Source: Shinisaurus crocodilurus (taxonomy: Eukaryota > Chordata > Lepidosauria > Squamata > Shinisauridae). Taken from it: 64,000 nucleotides of DNA. A program made the position numbers and the translations under genes. The stretch spans positions 18,995,525 through 19,059,524 of the forward strand of contig CM037879.1 in the NCBI GenBank assembly GCA_021292165.1. Direction: 5' to 3'. Below, one piece after another: positions 1 to 9,345 of the stretch; the first letter of the stretch is position 1; the number at the start of each line of letters is the position of its first letter. The notes under the pieces were generated by a model. That model saw nothing but the letters and a program-made list of their open reading frames with translations, ran no database searches and was not told the origin of the DNA.

Positions 1-512
1 AGAATCACTTAGAATTTCCACCAAGTGCTAATATACATACTGGCAGAAAGATGACTATCATTAAAACATTTCACAGTTCACCTTTAATCAATTAAAAGTA
101 TGTCAAATAAACACATTAGCTGAAGAAAGATCACAGACAAGGACACAGGCCAATAGCCTCTGAGTGGAGAATCAATATCTTATAGTATTTTCCCAAGAGA
201 GCTTAAAAAACCCATTGTTGTAGCTATGTGAAAGGGAGAAGGCTTTGCAGATCAAGTTACCAGCCTGATCTGATGTTTTTAATAGACAATAAATCTGGCT
301 GCAGCCATTGCTAAGTCTCAGTCACAATCGTTAAAGCCAGAGAATTTTTAAAGAAAAAACCTGCACAAGGACTTATAAATATTTATTACCATTCCACAAA
401 TCTTTTAAAGCAGACATATAACTAGTTGACACTTAATTACCGAGCACTGTTTCGGTGTTTCTTCATATCATGTTGGATTATACTTAGATTAAAATGATCT
501 GCATTGCCTTAC
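1..512 (-). other. SRBD1: SRBD1 intron, 5' part (partial)
   Basis: Intron that follows the exon at 513..595 on the minus strand. It begins with the donor GTAAGG (complement of 507..512). The next expected SRBD1 residues (the HDVSQ-type segment that follows MYQ in Tex-family proteins) are not found here, so the next exon lies outside the window. I see no repeat or other gene in this stretch. Confidence 0.75.
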
Positions 513-595
513 CTGGTACATTCCGACTCCAATGTGTTTGGGCTCAATTTTCACTAGCTCAGCTAATGGGTCCTGTACACGTCTAGCTATGGAAA
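513..595 (-). CDS. SRBD1: SRBD1 coding exon, C-terminal part of the YqgF-like region
   Basis: Minus-strand exon of 83 nt: 2 nt completing a Val codon begun in the previous exon, then 27 codons ending in phase 0. It contains [18 protein letters not shown] and then HIGVGMYQ, a signature shared by SRBD1 and bacterial Tex proteins. The acceptor is a (C)18 tract plus AG; the donor is GTAAGG. SRBD1 (S1 RNA-binding domain 1) is the animal Tex homologue, with an RNase H-like YqgF domain, helix-hairpin-helix motifs and a C-terminal S1 domain; its cellular role is poorly defined. The frame joins exactly to the exon at 38649..38740, giving LRSA-V-SIARR as in the family. Both splice sites and the peptide agree, so I am confident. 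The only odd feature is the homopolymer acceptor tract. Confidence 0.93.
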
Positions 596-597
596 CT

Positions 598-615
598 GGG
601 GGGGGGGGGGGGGGG
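598..615. repeat. (G)18 / (C)18 homopolymer forming the splice-acceptor pyrimidine tract
   Basis: Eighteen consecutive G on the plus strand, read as C(18) immediately before the acceptor AG of the SRBD1 exon. It takes the place of the usual mixed U/C polypyrimidine tract. Homopolymers of this length are prone to slippage in replication and in sequencing. Confidence 0.85.
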
Positions 616-1017
616 ACAAAGCAAAAAATGGTGTTCTGTGAAACGCAGGATCAAGAAAGTACTTTTCGTTGTGTTTTGTCTAGTGTTCTGAATGTTCATT
701 CTGTTCTTTGCTGCATGAAAAGGAATGCCATAGTATAAGCAAAAATAAAATTTCAAATGCTAAAATGCAATTTATTGCAAACATGTCCCACATTCTCATC
801 AATGCAGCTTTAGCAAAATAACCCTGTCATTGCCAGCCATGTAAACTGAAAAGCACCCTAATTATATACAATAACAACAACAACAACAATGCAAACAACA
901 GATTACTATGACTGCATGCTGCAGTAATCTGATATCAATACCTTCCCCTAGCTAACATTTGAAGATAACATTAGTTTAGGAAAATTATATCAACGGCTGA
1001 AGTATTTCTTCTACAGT
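616..1017. other. intronic sequence, nothing recognised
   Basis: AT-rich intron with a short (CAA)n run at about 871..889. No gene and no repeat family that I recognise. Confidence 0.5.
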
Positions 1018-1200
1018 TTATTTATGTAGATTTTATTTATGTAGAGTTCTAAATTTTATTTAGAAATTCTTTTCCATCCTTCTAGTGCCTATGCCATACT
1101 CAGGGCAGCTTATGACAGTTTAAAATCACAATGTCACAAAATATAACAAAAATTCATTAAAATACAATAAAAATACAACAAAGGTAGAAACCACAGGTAA
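1018..1200 (-). mobile_element. possible L2-like LINE 3' tail
   Basis: It starts with TTTATTTATG-type tail repeats and then resembles the 3' UTR of the L2-like elements elsewhere in the window, with a GGGCAGCTTATGACAG-like segment and AT-rich sequence. It is short and diverged; another LINE tail is possible. Confidence 0.35.
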
Positions 1201-1332
1201 AACATAGCCGTTGCATTAAAAGAACTCTGAAAATCTGTGCAGTAATTTATAAAACATGGCCTTGCAATGCAATATTGTAGACAATTAGAACATAAAAGGC
1301 TAATTTTGATTGTGCTTACTTAATCAGTTAAC

Positions 1333-1927
1333 AGAGTAATCCTATGACCCCTAGACAGTGTCTAGAGCAGGGCTCTCCAACCTTGGGTCCCCAGATGTTG
1401 CTGGCCTACAGCTCCCAGCATACCCAGCCAGCATGGCTAATGGCAAGGGATTCTGGGAGCTGTCGTCCAGCAACATCTGGGGACCCAAGGTTGGAGAGCC
1501 CTGGTCTAGAGGGCCATAGGATTTTTCGGATTCCCAGATCCGAGGTCAGAAAAGAGCGCCAACGTAGGAGCTGGTGCCGCGCCCTCGGATTCCCCTCCCC
1601 CTGCTTGCAGCTGGCATGGAAAGAACCACGCCAGCTGCTTCTCTGAGGTTGTAAGAGTGACCTTGGAGAAAGGGTTTAGGGGTATTCCGGGGGGCATGGA
1701 GGGGAGGAGACCGCCGCCGCTAAGATATGATGTATCCTGGCGACGCCTCAGCCTCCTTCCCTCCCCCTCTGAAGCGCCACAGTTAGACAGCTGAAACTGG
1801 CTGCTTTCCAGAGCAGGAGGAGTGCGGAGACAACCTTCGCCTCCACACTCCTCCCACTCTGCATAGGATGCCCGTAATCCTCTGAGTTTGGAGGTTCATG
1901 GGCAGCCCATTGGATTGAGCCCTAATG
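1333..1927. mobile_element. GC-rich non-autonomous DNA element, interrupted by a hAT MITE
   Basis: A GC-rich block starting near CAATCCTATGACCCC-like sequence and ending near GGATTGAGCCCTAA, which are roughly inverted copies of each other. The same sequence recurs at 63836..64000, including the GGAAAGAACCA segment, but without the 136-bp insert found here. It probably belongs to the set of elements with GGGCA-AATCCTATG-like ends seen several times in this window. The superfamily is not determined. No coding capacity is seen. Confidence 0.55.
1368..1503. mobile_element. hAT-type palindromic MITE with 8-bp target duplication
   Basis: 136 bp beginning CAGGGCTCTCCAACCTTGGG and ending in its inverted complement, with near-palindromic arms. 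It is flanked by a perfect 8-bp duplication GTCTAGAG (1360..1367 and 1504..1511), the hallmark length of hAT insertions. The related element at 63836 carries the equivalent unoccupied site. Such MITEs have no coding capacity and are moved by an autonomous hAT transposase. Confidence 0.88.
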
Positions 1928-2121
1928 GATTCTATGAATAGATTAATTTGGTTAATTGAACATTTTTTAAAAAAATGAATTTAAATTGTAGCTGCCCTGT
2001 TCTGTGAAAGTGTCCAATGTTATAAACTTTCAAATATTGTACCAACATATCTTGAGACAGTATGTGCAAAAATTATTCATTTGTTGAAACAGCTGTTTTC
2101 AGTATATAATGCAAAAATTTC

Positions 2122-2640
2122 ATTAATTCATTCATTACATTTCTATACCGCCCAATTGCCGAAGCTCTCTGGCAGTTTATAAAGATTAAACACCTTAAAA
2201 ATAAAATACTTTATTGCACAATATAAAAAAACATTTACATACAAACATATAAACAGACAACACACAAACACACACACACAATTTTAACAATCAACAATAA
2301 GAAATCCCAAGTCCCAATTAAAACATTATCATATGCTCTTAACCTGGCACTAAAAAGATGACAATGTTGGCACCAGATAGGCTTCACTGGGGAGATCATT
2401 CCAGAATTGGGGGAACACCACCAAAAAGGCCCTCCTTCCTTGTTCCCACCCTCCAAGCCTCCCTCGGAAGAGGCACTTGGAAGATGGCGTCAGATGATGA
2501 GCATAGTATATGGGTAGGTTCATGCCGGGAGAGGTGCTCCGTCAGGTATTACAGTCCTGAGTTGTGTTAAGACTTTATAGGTCAAAACCAGCAACTTAAA
2601 TCAGACTCAGAAATGTACAGACAGCCAGTGCAAGTGGACC
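2122..2640 (-). mobile_element. L2-like LINE 3' end, 5'-truncated
   Basis: On the minus strand it ends in (AATGA)-like tail repeats next to a ...GGGCGGTATAGAAATG motif, typical of L2-like 3' ends. Upstream lies 3' UTR and very decayed ORF2 C-terminal sequence (a FWWCSPNSGM-like trace around 2400). A small (AC)n run lies at about 2255..2283. Confidence 0.6.
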
Positions 2641-2848
2641 AAGTTCAGTGTTGTATGTTCTGCACTGACCTACATTAATTTACTGTATATTTTCTGTTGT
2701 GTGATACCCAGCTATAACCTTGGTTACACTCATTACATAAAAACACACAATATTTATGGATCCACTAAACTGTGCAGTTAGCTATCTTTTCTACACTGTT
2801 CACATGATCCAATCCAAAAAGCTGTTTTCTAGTCCAGAAAGTTTTTGT

Positions 2849-2940
2849 ATATTTTATCCTTACAACAACCCTGTGAGGTAGGCTAGGCTGAGAGTCAGTG
2901 ACTGGCCCAAAGTCACCCAATGAGTTTCATGGCCAAGTGG
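2849..2940 (-). mobile_element. MIR-type (CORE) SINE fragment
   Basis: The complement matches the SINE core seen in full copies here: CTCACTGGGTGACTTTGGGC-like sequence, then CAGTCACTGACTCTCAGCCT, then the CTCACAGGGTTGTTG segment. Head and tail are missing. Confidence 0.75.
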
Positions 2941-3165
2941 TCAGGAATAGTAGCCACTGATAGCCTTCTCCTCCATGAATTTGTCCAATCCGCTTTTAAA
3001 GCCCTGCAAATTGGTGGCCATCACGACATCTTGTGGAAGTGAATTCCATAGTTTGACTACGTGCTGTGTGAAGAAGTACTTCCTTTTATCTGTCCTGAAT
3101 CTCCCACCAATCACCTTCATGGGATGACCCCATTGGGCTCTAGTATTATGAAAGAAAAATGAACT
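2941..3165 (-). pseudogene. CR1-like LINE ORF2 C-terminal fragment
   Basis: Minus-strand reading gives GGRFRTDKRKYFFTQHV, then KLWNSLPQDVVMATNL and FKSGLDKFMEEKAISGY. This is the C-terminal tail of a CR1-type LINE reverse transcriptase. The same family supplies the non-coding 3' ends at 44700..45022 and 56295..56727. The coding trace stops at the mariner element starting at 3167 and is not recognisable beyond it. The longer open frame through the mariner copy is accidental. It is non-functional: there is no endonuclease or RT core. Confidence 0.75.
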
Positions 3166-3166
3166 A

Positions 3167-3428
3167 CAGTAATACCTTGGATTGCAAGTAACTTGGTCTG
3201 AGAGCGTTTTGCAAGACAAGCAATTTTTTAAAATAAATTTTGACTTGATAAACAAGCGACGTCTTGCAATACAAGTAGTGTAGGGATGTAACCGCTCGCC
3301 TTGAGTGGGCGTAGTGGGCCGAAATCGGCCCCGCTCATGCCCGCCAGAGACTTGCTTTGATATAAAAGTGTTTTGGATTACAAACACGGTTCCAGAACGA
3401 ATTATGCTTGCAAGCCAAGGTATTACTG
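3167..3428. mobile_element. Tc1/mariner-type MITE, copy 1
   Basis: 262 bp with terminal inverted repeats CAGTAATACCTTGGATTGCA and its complement, flanked by TA dinucleotides (3165..3166, 3429..3430). Two further copies lie at 46064..46322 and 58169..58416. This one carries a GC-rich middle (about 3280..3350) absent from the others. No transposase is encoded. Confidence 0.85.
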
Positions 3429-3670
3429 TACAAGAGGGGTCAAGATTAACCTGGCATAATATGAGAAGATGCCAATAAATAAGCAACAACAAAGAAGCTA
3501 GCAAATGTGGGTGGGTGGGGAGGAGGGGTTTACGTGGAGCAGAAAGGGCAGAGTAAAAAAGAGAATAAAGAAATAATGAACTTAAAGGGATGAGGTAATA
3601 AAATACTGGGCTTGCAGACCTAACAGTGTTTGCATAACAGGCACATGATAAAAGGCAAAGGGCAGGGGTG

Positions 3671-3740
3671 CACAACCTTTTCAGTGCCAAGGGCCACATT
3701 GGGTGTTGTCGGGGTGCCGGGGGCTGCACTTTTGTGCACA
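3671..3740 (+). mobile_element. hAT-like element end (fragment)
   Basis: Begins CAGGGGTGCACAACCTTTTC followed by a GGGCCACAT motif, the usual look of hAT MITE termini in reptiles. The partner end was not found, so the extent is uncertain. It may reach 4080, through a (CA)n tract. Confidence 0.45.
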
Positions 3741-3856
3741 CATGCATACACATATATACACACCCTTTCATTTACCCTCTCACATCTTCATTCACGCACT
3801 CATACAAAGCACATACACTCATACTCATTCACATCCCCCCATGTGCACATTCTTCC

Positions 3857-3884
3857 CACACACACACACACACACACACACACT
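3857..3884. repeat. (CA)n microsatellite
   Basis: About 14 CA units, preceded by imperfect CA-rich sequence from 3735. Confidence 0.9.
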
Positions 3885-4433
3885 CCCCCCACCACTAGCG
3901 CTTGCAAATGAAAGGGTTCCCTTATCTCTGATCTCACAGGGGGTTCCCTTGCCTGCCCTAGCACTGGCACTGGCAAGGGAAACCCCAGGCTTTCCCTTGC
4001 TAGTGCTAACAAGGAAGACTCTGGGCAGGGTCCCCATGGTTCCGCAGGCAGCAGGCTGTGCATTCCTGACATAGGGTCTGAAGGCAAGGTTAAGTTCTAG
4101 GAAGCTGTCAGAGGTGAACCAGGAATTGGAGCTGGGGGACCAAGCTAGAGTGTCAGAGCTAAGCAACACAGAGGAACATACCAGAGCTAGGAAGACCTGA
4201 TTTCTTCAGCAAAATCCAGTCCAAAGAGGAAGCTTTTTATAGCTCTCCCTGTCCAAGAGGATCCAATGGTCAGTTTGGATGGCCAGGGCCAATCCAGATC
4301 CTGAGAGTATTTCACTGCCAAGACAATGTTCCAAGCTTCAGTTCTGACAGCTCAGCACATGGGGCAGCTGCGCACAGAACCACAGGTTCCCAGTTCAAGC
4401 CCCAGCAGCTGAAAGTCTGTAGAGGAACCTAGG
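3885..4433. other. intronic sequence, nothing recognised
   Basis: Moderately GC-rich. It contains short internal duplications (GCACTGGCACTGGCAAGG-like, 3960..3980). No gene or known repeat identified. Confidence 0.4.
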
Positions 4434-4550
4434 GTCGCATCCAACGTTGTTGCAGCGCAAATGACGCTGCACTTCCATATATCAACACTTGCACGGCATC
4501 ATTAGCATTAGCGCTGCAACACCACTGGGCCCTACCCTTGACCGGGGAAG
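4434..4550. mobile_element. possible short TIR element (GCGC/AGCGCT-type)
   Basis: Contains inverted GCAGCGCAAATGACG-like and CATTAGCATTAGCGCTGC-like halves. A related arrangement is at 27546..27705. Likely a MITE, but no target duplication is clear. Confidence 0.35.
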
Positions 4551-4808
4551 AAAGGAACAGTGTTTTATAGAAGCAAGCAACCCTAGAAACTGCCCTTCTA
4601 AGCAGTGCCCGGACTTTTAAAAGAATAGAAAACCAATGGCACCACTAAGGATGTTTAACGCAACATACATTATTAAGCATGCCTTGCTTAGAGGGGTTCT
4701 CAGGCATTTTATCAGAACCTGATACAAGACAAGATAACAAATCTAATACTTGTTTACGTGAGACATCTCAAATACCACAGCACAAAGTGCGCACACACAC
4801 AAGGTATA

Positions 4809-5293
4809 TCTATAATAATAAAAGAAGACGTGTATATATCTGCCAGCACCATAGCTCCAAGATTGTGAAACCTATACACTTGAAACTTGGCATGCGTACT
4901 AAGGGGATCCTAGGGGTGTGTGTCACTGGGTTTATTTGGTGTTGTGTGTTTTTTAATGCATTAATTAAGTTTAATTAATTTAAATGTGTCCCTGTGTTTG
5001 AAGCCTGCAGTACCACCCTCAGTCACTAGGTGGCAGACTTCCCTAACCAGCGCATAGCTCTGCAGTCAATACAGTTTGCAGCCAGGGGGGAGTAGCCAGA
5101 GGGACAGAATTATACGGCTGCCCCCTTCCCTCTGCTGTGAAGCAGTCCTCCCCCAGAGGGCTATAGGAGTGCCAGAGGGCCTGGCCTCACTCAGACAGGG
5201 CAGGCACAATGTGGCTGGATAGCTTTGCTTGAAGGCTTCGCTGTATGAGAAAATAAGGGCTATTCCAATCCGTGCAAAGCCGGGTCCGTTTGC

Positions 5294-5296
<3 letters not shown>
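4809..5296 (+). mobile_element. non-autonomous Helitron
   Basis: Starts TCTATAATAATAAAAG after an A and ends near GCAAAGCCGGGTCC...GCTTG before a T. These are the features of Helitron ends: 5' TC, insertion between A and T, and the AAGCCGGGTC motif near the 3' end seen in vertebrate Helitrons. The interior has the CTTGAAACTTGGCATGCG segment common in such elements. It lacks Rep/helicase coding. The exact 3' nucleotide is uncertain because a (GT)n run abuts it. Confidence 0.65.

Positions 5297-5325
<29 letters not shown>
5294..5325. repeat. (GT)n microsatellite
   Basis: About 15 GT units directly after the Helitron 3' end. Confidence 0.9.
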
Positions 5326-5328
<3 letters not shown>

Positions 5329-5329
5329 A

Positions 5330-6231
5330 CACACAACTAAATGCATCATGAGCCATTTCACATTCAAAGGTCTACATCCCCACCTTCTGATAAAGATAAA
5401 GATGCATAGTTAACATTAAGTTCACTGCTCGGTCACGCACAAGTTTTCACATCCTTTATTACAAGTTTTAACATACACCGACAAAGGCAGCTTGCAGGCT
5501 TGGCTTAGAAAGAACTACACTGGTGACATCTGATCTGACGGCTTCTATAACCAGGAACTTGTGAATTCAAAGGCTTTCACATATGCCTTTCTTGTCAAAA
5601 TCACAAAAGGTTAATCAGTGCAAGCACTACAGCTTACAAGAGAAATGCTTTCCTATAATAATGGCTCATATAATTACCAATTGGAGCTCCAGTAGTACAG
5701 ATCAAGAAAAGCCTTTAAAAGACAGTATTATTTTACCAAAGAAGAATGGGACGAAAGGTATGAAGGAGTGGGGTAAAGGGTTAAAAAAGAAAGGGGGGGA
5801 GATAGGGATGAAGAACAAAGTGGTGAGGGAAAGCACAGTTGCAAACATTGTGCAGAACGAATTTACCTGAGCCTAACAAACATACCTGAGCATACAAAGA
5901 GAACCACGTGTTATTTAAAGCGTATCCCACATTTCTATTAGCATCCTGAGGGCAGCCAACAAAATCAAATCAAATAGCACAAAGAAACTACAACAAAACA
6001 AAACACATTCTGACATGATCTATACACAGGGTTGAATCATATCATATCTTCGTAATAATCCGATGTAAAAACTGATAGCGAAGTTTCAGTTCTCCCTCAG
6101 CAGCCGACACTTGCTGTTCTCCAAGATCAATAGTGAGGGTGGCAAGTGAAAGATTGGCTCCTCCCTTCATTACAGCCTTTGCTGCTTACAACTGATGTTC
6201 TCCAAGGGCAACAGAGGTGACAGACAATGTC
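5330..6231. other. intronic sequence, nothing recognised
   Basis: Unique-looking AT-rich intron. A 95-codon plus-strand frame at 5583..5870 shows no family resemblance and is not called. Confidence 0.5.
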
Positions 6232-6398
6232 CCTTACAACAGGGGTGGTGAATCTCTGTCAGCCCGAAGGCTGAATTCAGTTTGGGAGATGCTCTCGAGG
6301 GAGGGTCGCATTCCAGTGGTGGGCGGGGCTGAAGCCAAGATGGGGGCGGGGCTGAAGCCAAAATTGGGTGGGGCCAAAATACCAGCATAATGTAGTTT

Positions 6399-6536
6399 AA
6401 GGGCAGAATCCTATGCATATTTAGCGAGAAAAAAGTCCTACAACTCCCAGCATTCCCCAGCCAGCCATGCTGGCTGGGGAATGCTGGGAGTTGTAGAACT
6501 TTTCTCTCCCTAAACGTGCACAGAATTGCACCTTAA
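6399..6536. mobile_element. palindromic MITE, CAATCCTATGC family
   Basis: Ends GGGCAGAATCCTATGC and GCACAGAATTGCACC. The inner arms (TACAACTCCCAGCATTCCCC and its complement) form a near-perfect hairpin centred on CATG. The flanks show TTAA on both sides, compatible with a TTAA-targeting (piggyBac-like) element, but this is inference. Related copies lie at 42463..42563 and 43421..43540. Confidence 0.7.
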
Positions 6537-6630
6537 ATCTCTAACTACCAGTAACTAGGCCTTCAGAGAGGCATTTCAAACTTTTAGACTGGGGGAGGGG
6601 GGCCGTGCAAAAGCCAGGAAATAACCAAAT

Positions 6631-8779
6631 AATAATAATAATAATAATAATAAATTTTATTTCTTACCCGCCTCTCCGTCTAGATCGAGGCGGGGAACAA
6701 CAAAAATATAAAATACACAATACATACTATTAAAACATCTTAAAACGTATTAAAAACATCATAAACAACATCATTAAAACATCATTAAAACATCGTAAAA
6801 ACATCGTAAAAACATCTTAAAGGCAACCTAAAATTCCGCCGGATAGGCCTGCCGGAAGAGATCAGTCTTTATGGCTTTTTTAAATTCCAAAAGACTGGTG
6901 AGCTGACGAATCTCCTCCGGCAGGCCATTCCATAATTTGGGAGCAGCAGAAGAAAAGGTCCTCTGGGTAGTACCCGTCAGCCTAGTTTTGGCTGACTGAA
7001 GTAAATTCTTCCCAGAGGACCTGAGTGTGCGGGGTGGATTGTATGGGAGAAGGCGATCCCGTAGGTAGCCTGGACCCAAACCATGTAGGGCTTTAAAGGT
7101 AATAACCAACACTTTATACTTCGCCCGGAAACTGATTGGCAGCCAGTGGAGTGCTTTTAAAACTGGTGTGATGTGAGCACCCCTAGGTGTACCAGTAACC
7201 AGTCTGGCGGCCATATTTTGCACTAGTTGAAGTTTCCGGACTAGGTACAAAGGGTAGCTCTATGTACAGCGCATTGCAGAAGTCGAGCCTCGAAGTTACC
7301 AGCGCGTGCACTACTGTCTTTAGGTCCTCCGGTTCTAGGAAGGGGCGCAGCTGGCGTATCAGCCGAAGCTGATAATAGGCACTCCTAGCCGTCGCATCTA
7401 TCTGAGATGTCATTTGGAGCGACGGATCTAGAAGCACCCCCAAGCTGCGAACACAGTCTTTCAGGGGGAGTGTAACCCCATCCAGAACTGGTTGACATAC
7501 CTCCAAACCCAGATTGTGGCCTTTGACAGCAAGCACCTCCGTCTTGTCTGGATTCAGTTTCAGTTTATTTTTCCTCATCCAGCCCATTACTGCCTCCAGG
7601 CATTCATTCAGAGGAGACACACTATCCTTAGCTGACGCTGTTGCTGAAGGCATAGAGAAATATATTTGGGTGTCATCAGCATACTGATAGCACCCCGCCC
7701 CATGCCCCCGGATGATCTCTCCCAGCGGTTTCATGTAGATATTAAATAGCATTAGGGAAAGAATAGCTCCTTGTGGCACGCCACATAGCAGCTCCTTTTT
7801 GGTGGAGCAGCTATCCCCAAGCATCACCATCTGGAACCTACCCGAGAGGTAGGACCAGAACCACTGAAGCACAGTGCCCCCGATTCCCAGTCCCCTCAGG
7901 CGTTCCAGAAGGATACCATGGTCGATGGTATCGAAAGCCGCTGAGAGGTCCAAAAGCACCAACAGGGACACACTCCCCCTGTCGGTACTCAGGCGTAGAT
8001 CATCTGCTAAGGCGACCATAGCAGTCTCAACTCCGTATCCTGCTCTGAAGCCAGTTTGAAATGGGTCTAGAAAATCAGTGTCATCCAAAACTGCTTGGAG
8101 TTGGAAGGCAACTGCCCTCTCGATCACCTTGCCCAAAAATGGAAGATTTGACACTGGTCTGTAATTGTTAAGGTCCAAGGGATCCAGGGAAGGCTTTTTT
8201 AGAAGCAGCCGTACCACCGCTTCTTTCAGACATGATGGAAAATTCCCTCCCTGGAGAGATGCATTAACAATACATTGTGGTAGTAATCCAACTGCATCTC
8301 CTCCTTGGACAACCAACCAGGAAGGACAGGGATCGAGAGGGCAAGTAGTCCTCTTCACTCGACCAAGCAGTTTGTCCACGTCCTCGGTACTCACCAACTG
8401 AAACTGATCCAGTGTAATCCTACTTGCGGAGTTACTGGACACTCCATTGTCTGCCTCTGCTACAATGAGGGCGTCTAAGTCGGCTCTTATCCGAGAGATT
8501 TTATCTGTGAAATGATCGTTAAAGGCATCACAGCAAGCAACCGTAGGCTCTAAAACCGGGTTCAGGGGGGAAGGTGTCTGCGTTAGACCCCTCACCACCC
8601 TGAACAGTTCTGCTGGACGCGAATTCGCAGACGCAATGCGTGCAGAAAAGAAAGCTTTCTTCGCTGCACGTATTGCCACCCCATAGGAGCGAAGATGCTC
8701 TCTATGTCGTGTCTTATCGGATATGAGTCGAGTTTTCCGCCATCTGCGCTCCAGTCGTCGTCCTTTCCGCCAATGGTTG
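6631..8779 (-). mobile_element. L2-like LINE, 5'-truncated, young copy
   Basis: Minus-strand element ending in a (TAA)n tail (6631..6653). Its 3' UTR includes a conserved AGGCGGGTAAGAAATAAA-like segment, preceded by a long reverse transcriptase region. It stops abruptly near 8779 inside ORF2, at a block upstream of the RT domain, as expected for 5' truncation during target-primed reverse transcription. It is inserted inside the hAT element 6240..8869. Confidence 0.85.
6828..8779 (-). pseudogene. L2-like LINE ORF2 (reverse transcriptase), one frameshift
   Basis: The frame 7183..8679 and its upstream continuation to about 8779 encode the linker (ERRWRKTRL...YGVAIRAAKKAF) and an RT domain. RT motifs are NNYRPVSNLP, LDLSAAFDTIDHG (about residues 243-255), CGVPQGAILS (about 299-308) and the catalytic YADD (333-336), followed by NKLKLNPDKTEVL. 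Near 7250 the frame shifts; the second frame (6828..7250) gives KLQLVQNMAARLVTG, ALHWLPISFRAKYK and APKLWNGLPEEIRQL, the usual L2 C-terminus. The endonuclease is missing through truncation. In family members ORF2 copies the RNA at the nicked target. One frameshift and truncation make this copy inactive. Confidence 0.85.
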
Positions 8780-8869
8780 GCGGTGGGGGCAAAAGAAACC
8801 CCAGGGGGCTGGATTGGGACCTCAGGTGTCGCAGATTTGGCCCACGGGCCCTGAGTTTCTGCACTCCTG

Positions 8870-9192
8870 CCTCACAACTACCCTGTGAGTTAAATTAGGC
8901 TGAGGGATAAGACTTTTTCCATGCGTACGACATATGCAAGGAGAGAGGGGAGCGGAACTGTACTGCTGGCCTTGCACTCACTTCATATGCCAGACTGGCC
9001 TTGCCCTTGCCCACTGTACATAGAGCTATACAGCCATAGGTGCCCCCTTTTCAGACCTTAAGGGTCTACCACAAATGATGGGGTCAGTAGCATAGTCTCA
9101 GTCCCCCCGCCCCTTTCAACGTGTATAGCGTACACATCAACTACTAAGGAGGGCAATTGCGTGACTAGTGCAAAGTCACCCACTGAGTACTT

Positions 9193-9241
<49 letters not shown>

Positions 9242-9345
9242 CCACTACTACTACTACTACTAGTCACCCAATCAGTTTCATGGCTGAGTGGGGACTAGAA
9301 CCCGGATCTCCTGAGTCTAGCCCAACACTCTAAGCGCTACACCCA
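8870..9345 (-). mobile_element. MIR-type SINE, broken by insertions
   Basis: The complement shows SINE pieces in order: CAGGGTAGTTGTGAGG (8870..8885), the core around 9165..9182 and 9262..9300, then the head up to about 9345 with the GGGTTCTAGTCCCCACT B-box-like stretch. An unrecognised block (about 8915..9150) and an ATC repeat separate the pieces. Confidence 0.6.
9192..9262. repeat. (ATC)n/(ACT)n microsatellite flanked by a 9-bp duplication
   Basis: About 16 ATC units then several ACT units, lying between two copies of AGTCACCCA (9174..9182 and 9262..9270) within a SINE. Confidence 0.85.

Larger units (their letters stand above)
6240..8869. mobile_element. hAT-type element carrying two later insertions
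   Basis: Left end CAGGGGTGGTGAATCTC and right end ...GCACTCCTG, with CGGGCC/GGCCC motifs inside both ends. It is flanked by 8-bp direct repeats CCTTACAA (6232..6239) and CCTCACAA (8870..8877), 7 of 8 identical. Removing the palindromic MITE at 6399..6536 and the L2 at 6631..8779 leaves a few hundred bp of the original element. The sequence right of the duplication is MIR-type SINE, apparently the original target. Confidence 0.6.

Noticed and set aside
2941..3771. 276-codon minus-strand frame
   Set aside because: Its 3' third is CR1 coding sequence, but the rest reads through a mariner MITE and unrelated DNA; not one gene.
9192..9262. CRISPR-like or coding Asp-repeat region
   Set aside because: Trinucleotide microsatellite; no spacers, and vertebrate context.
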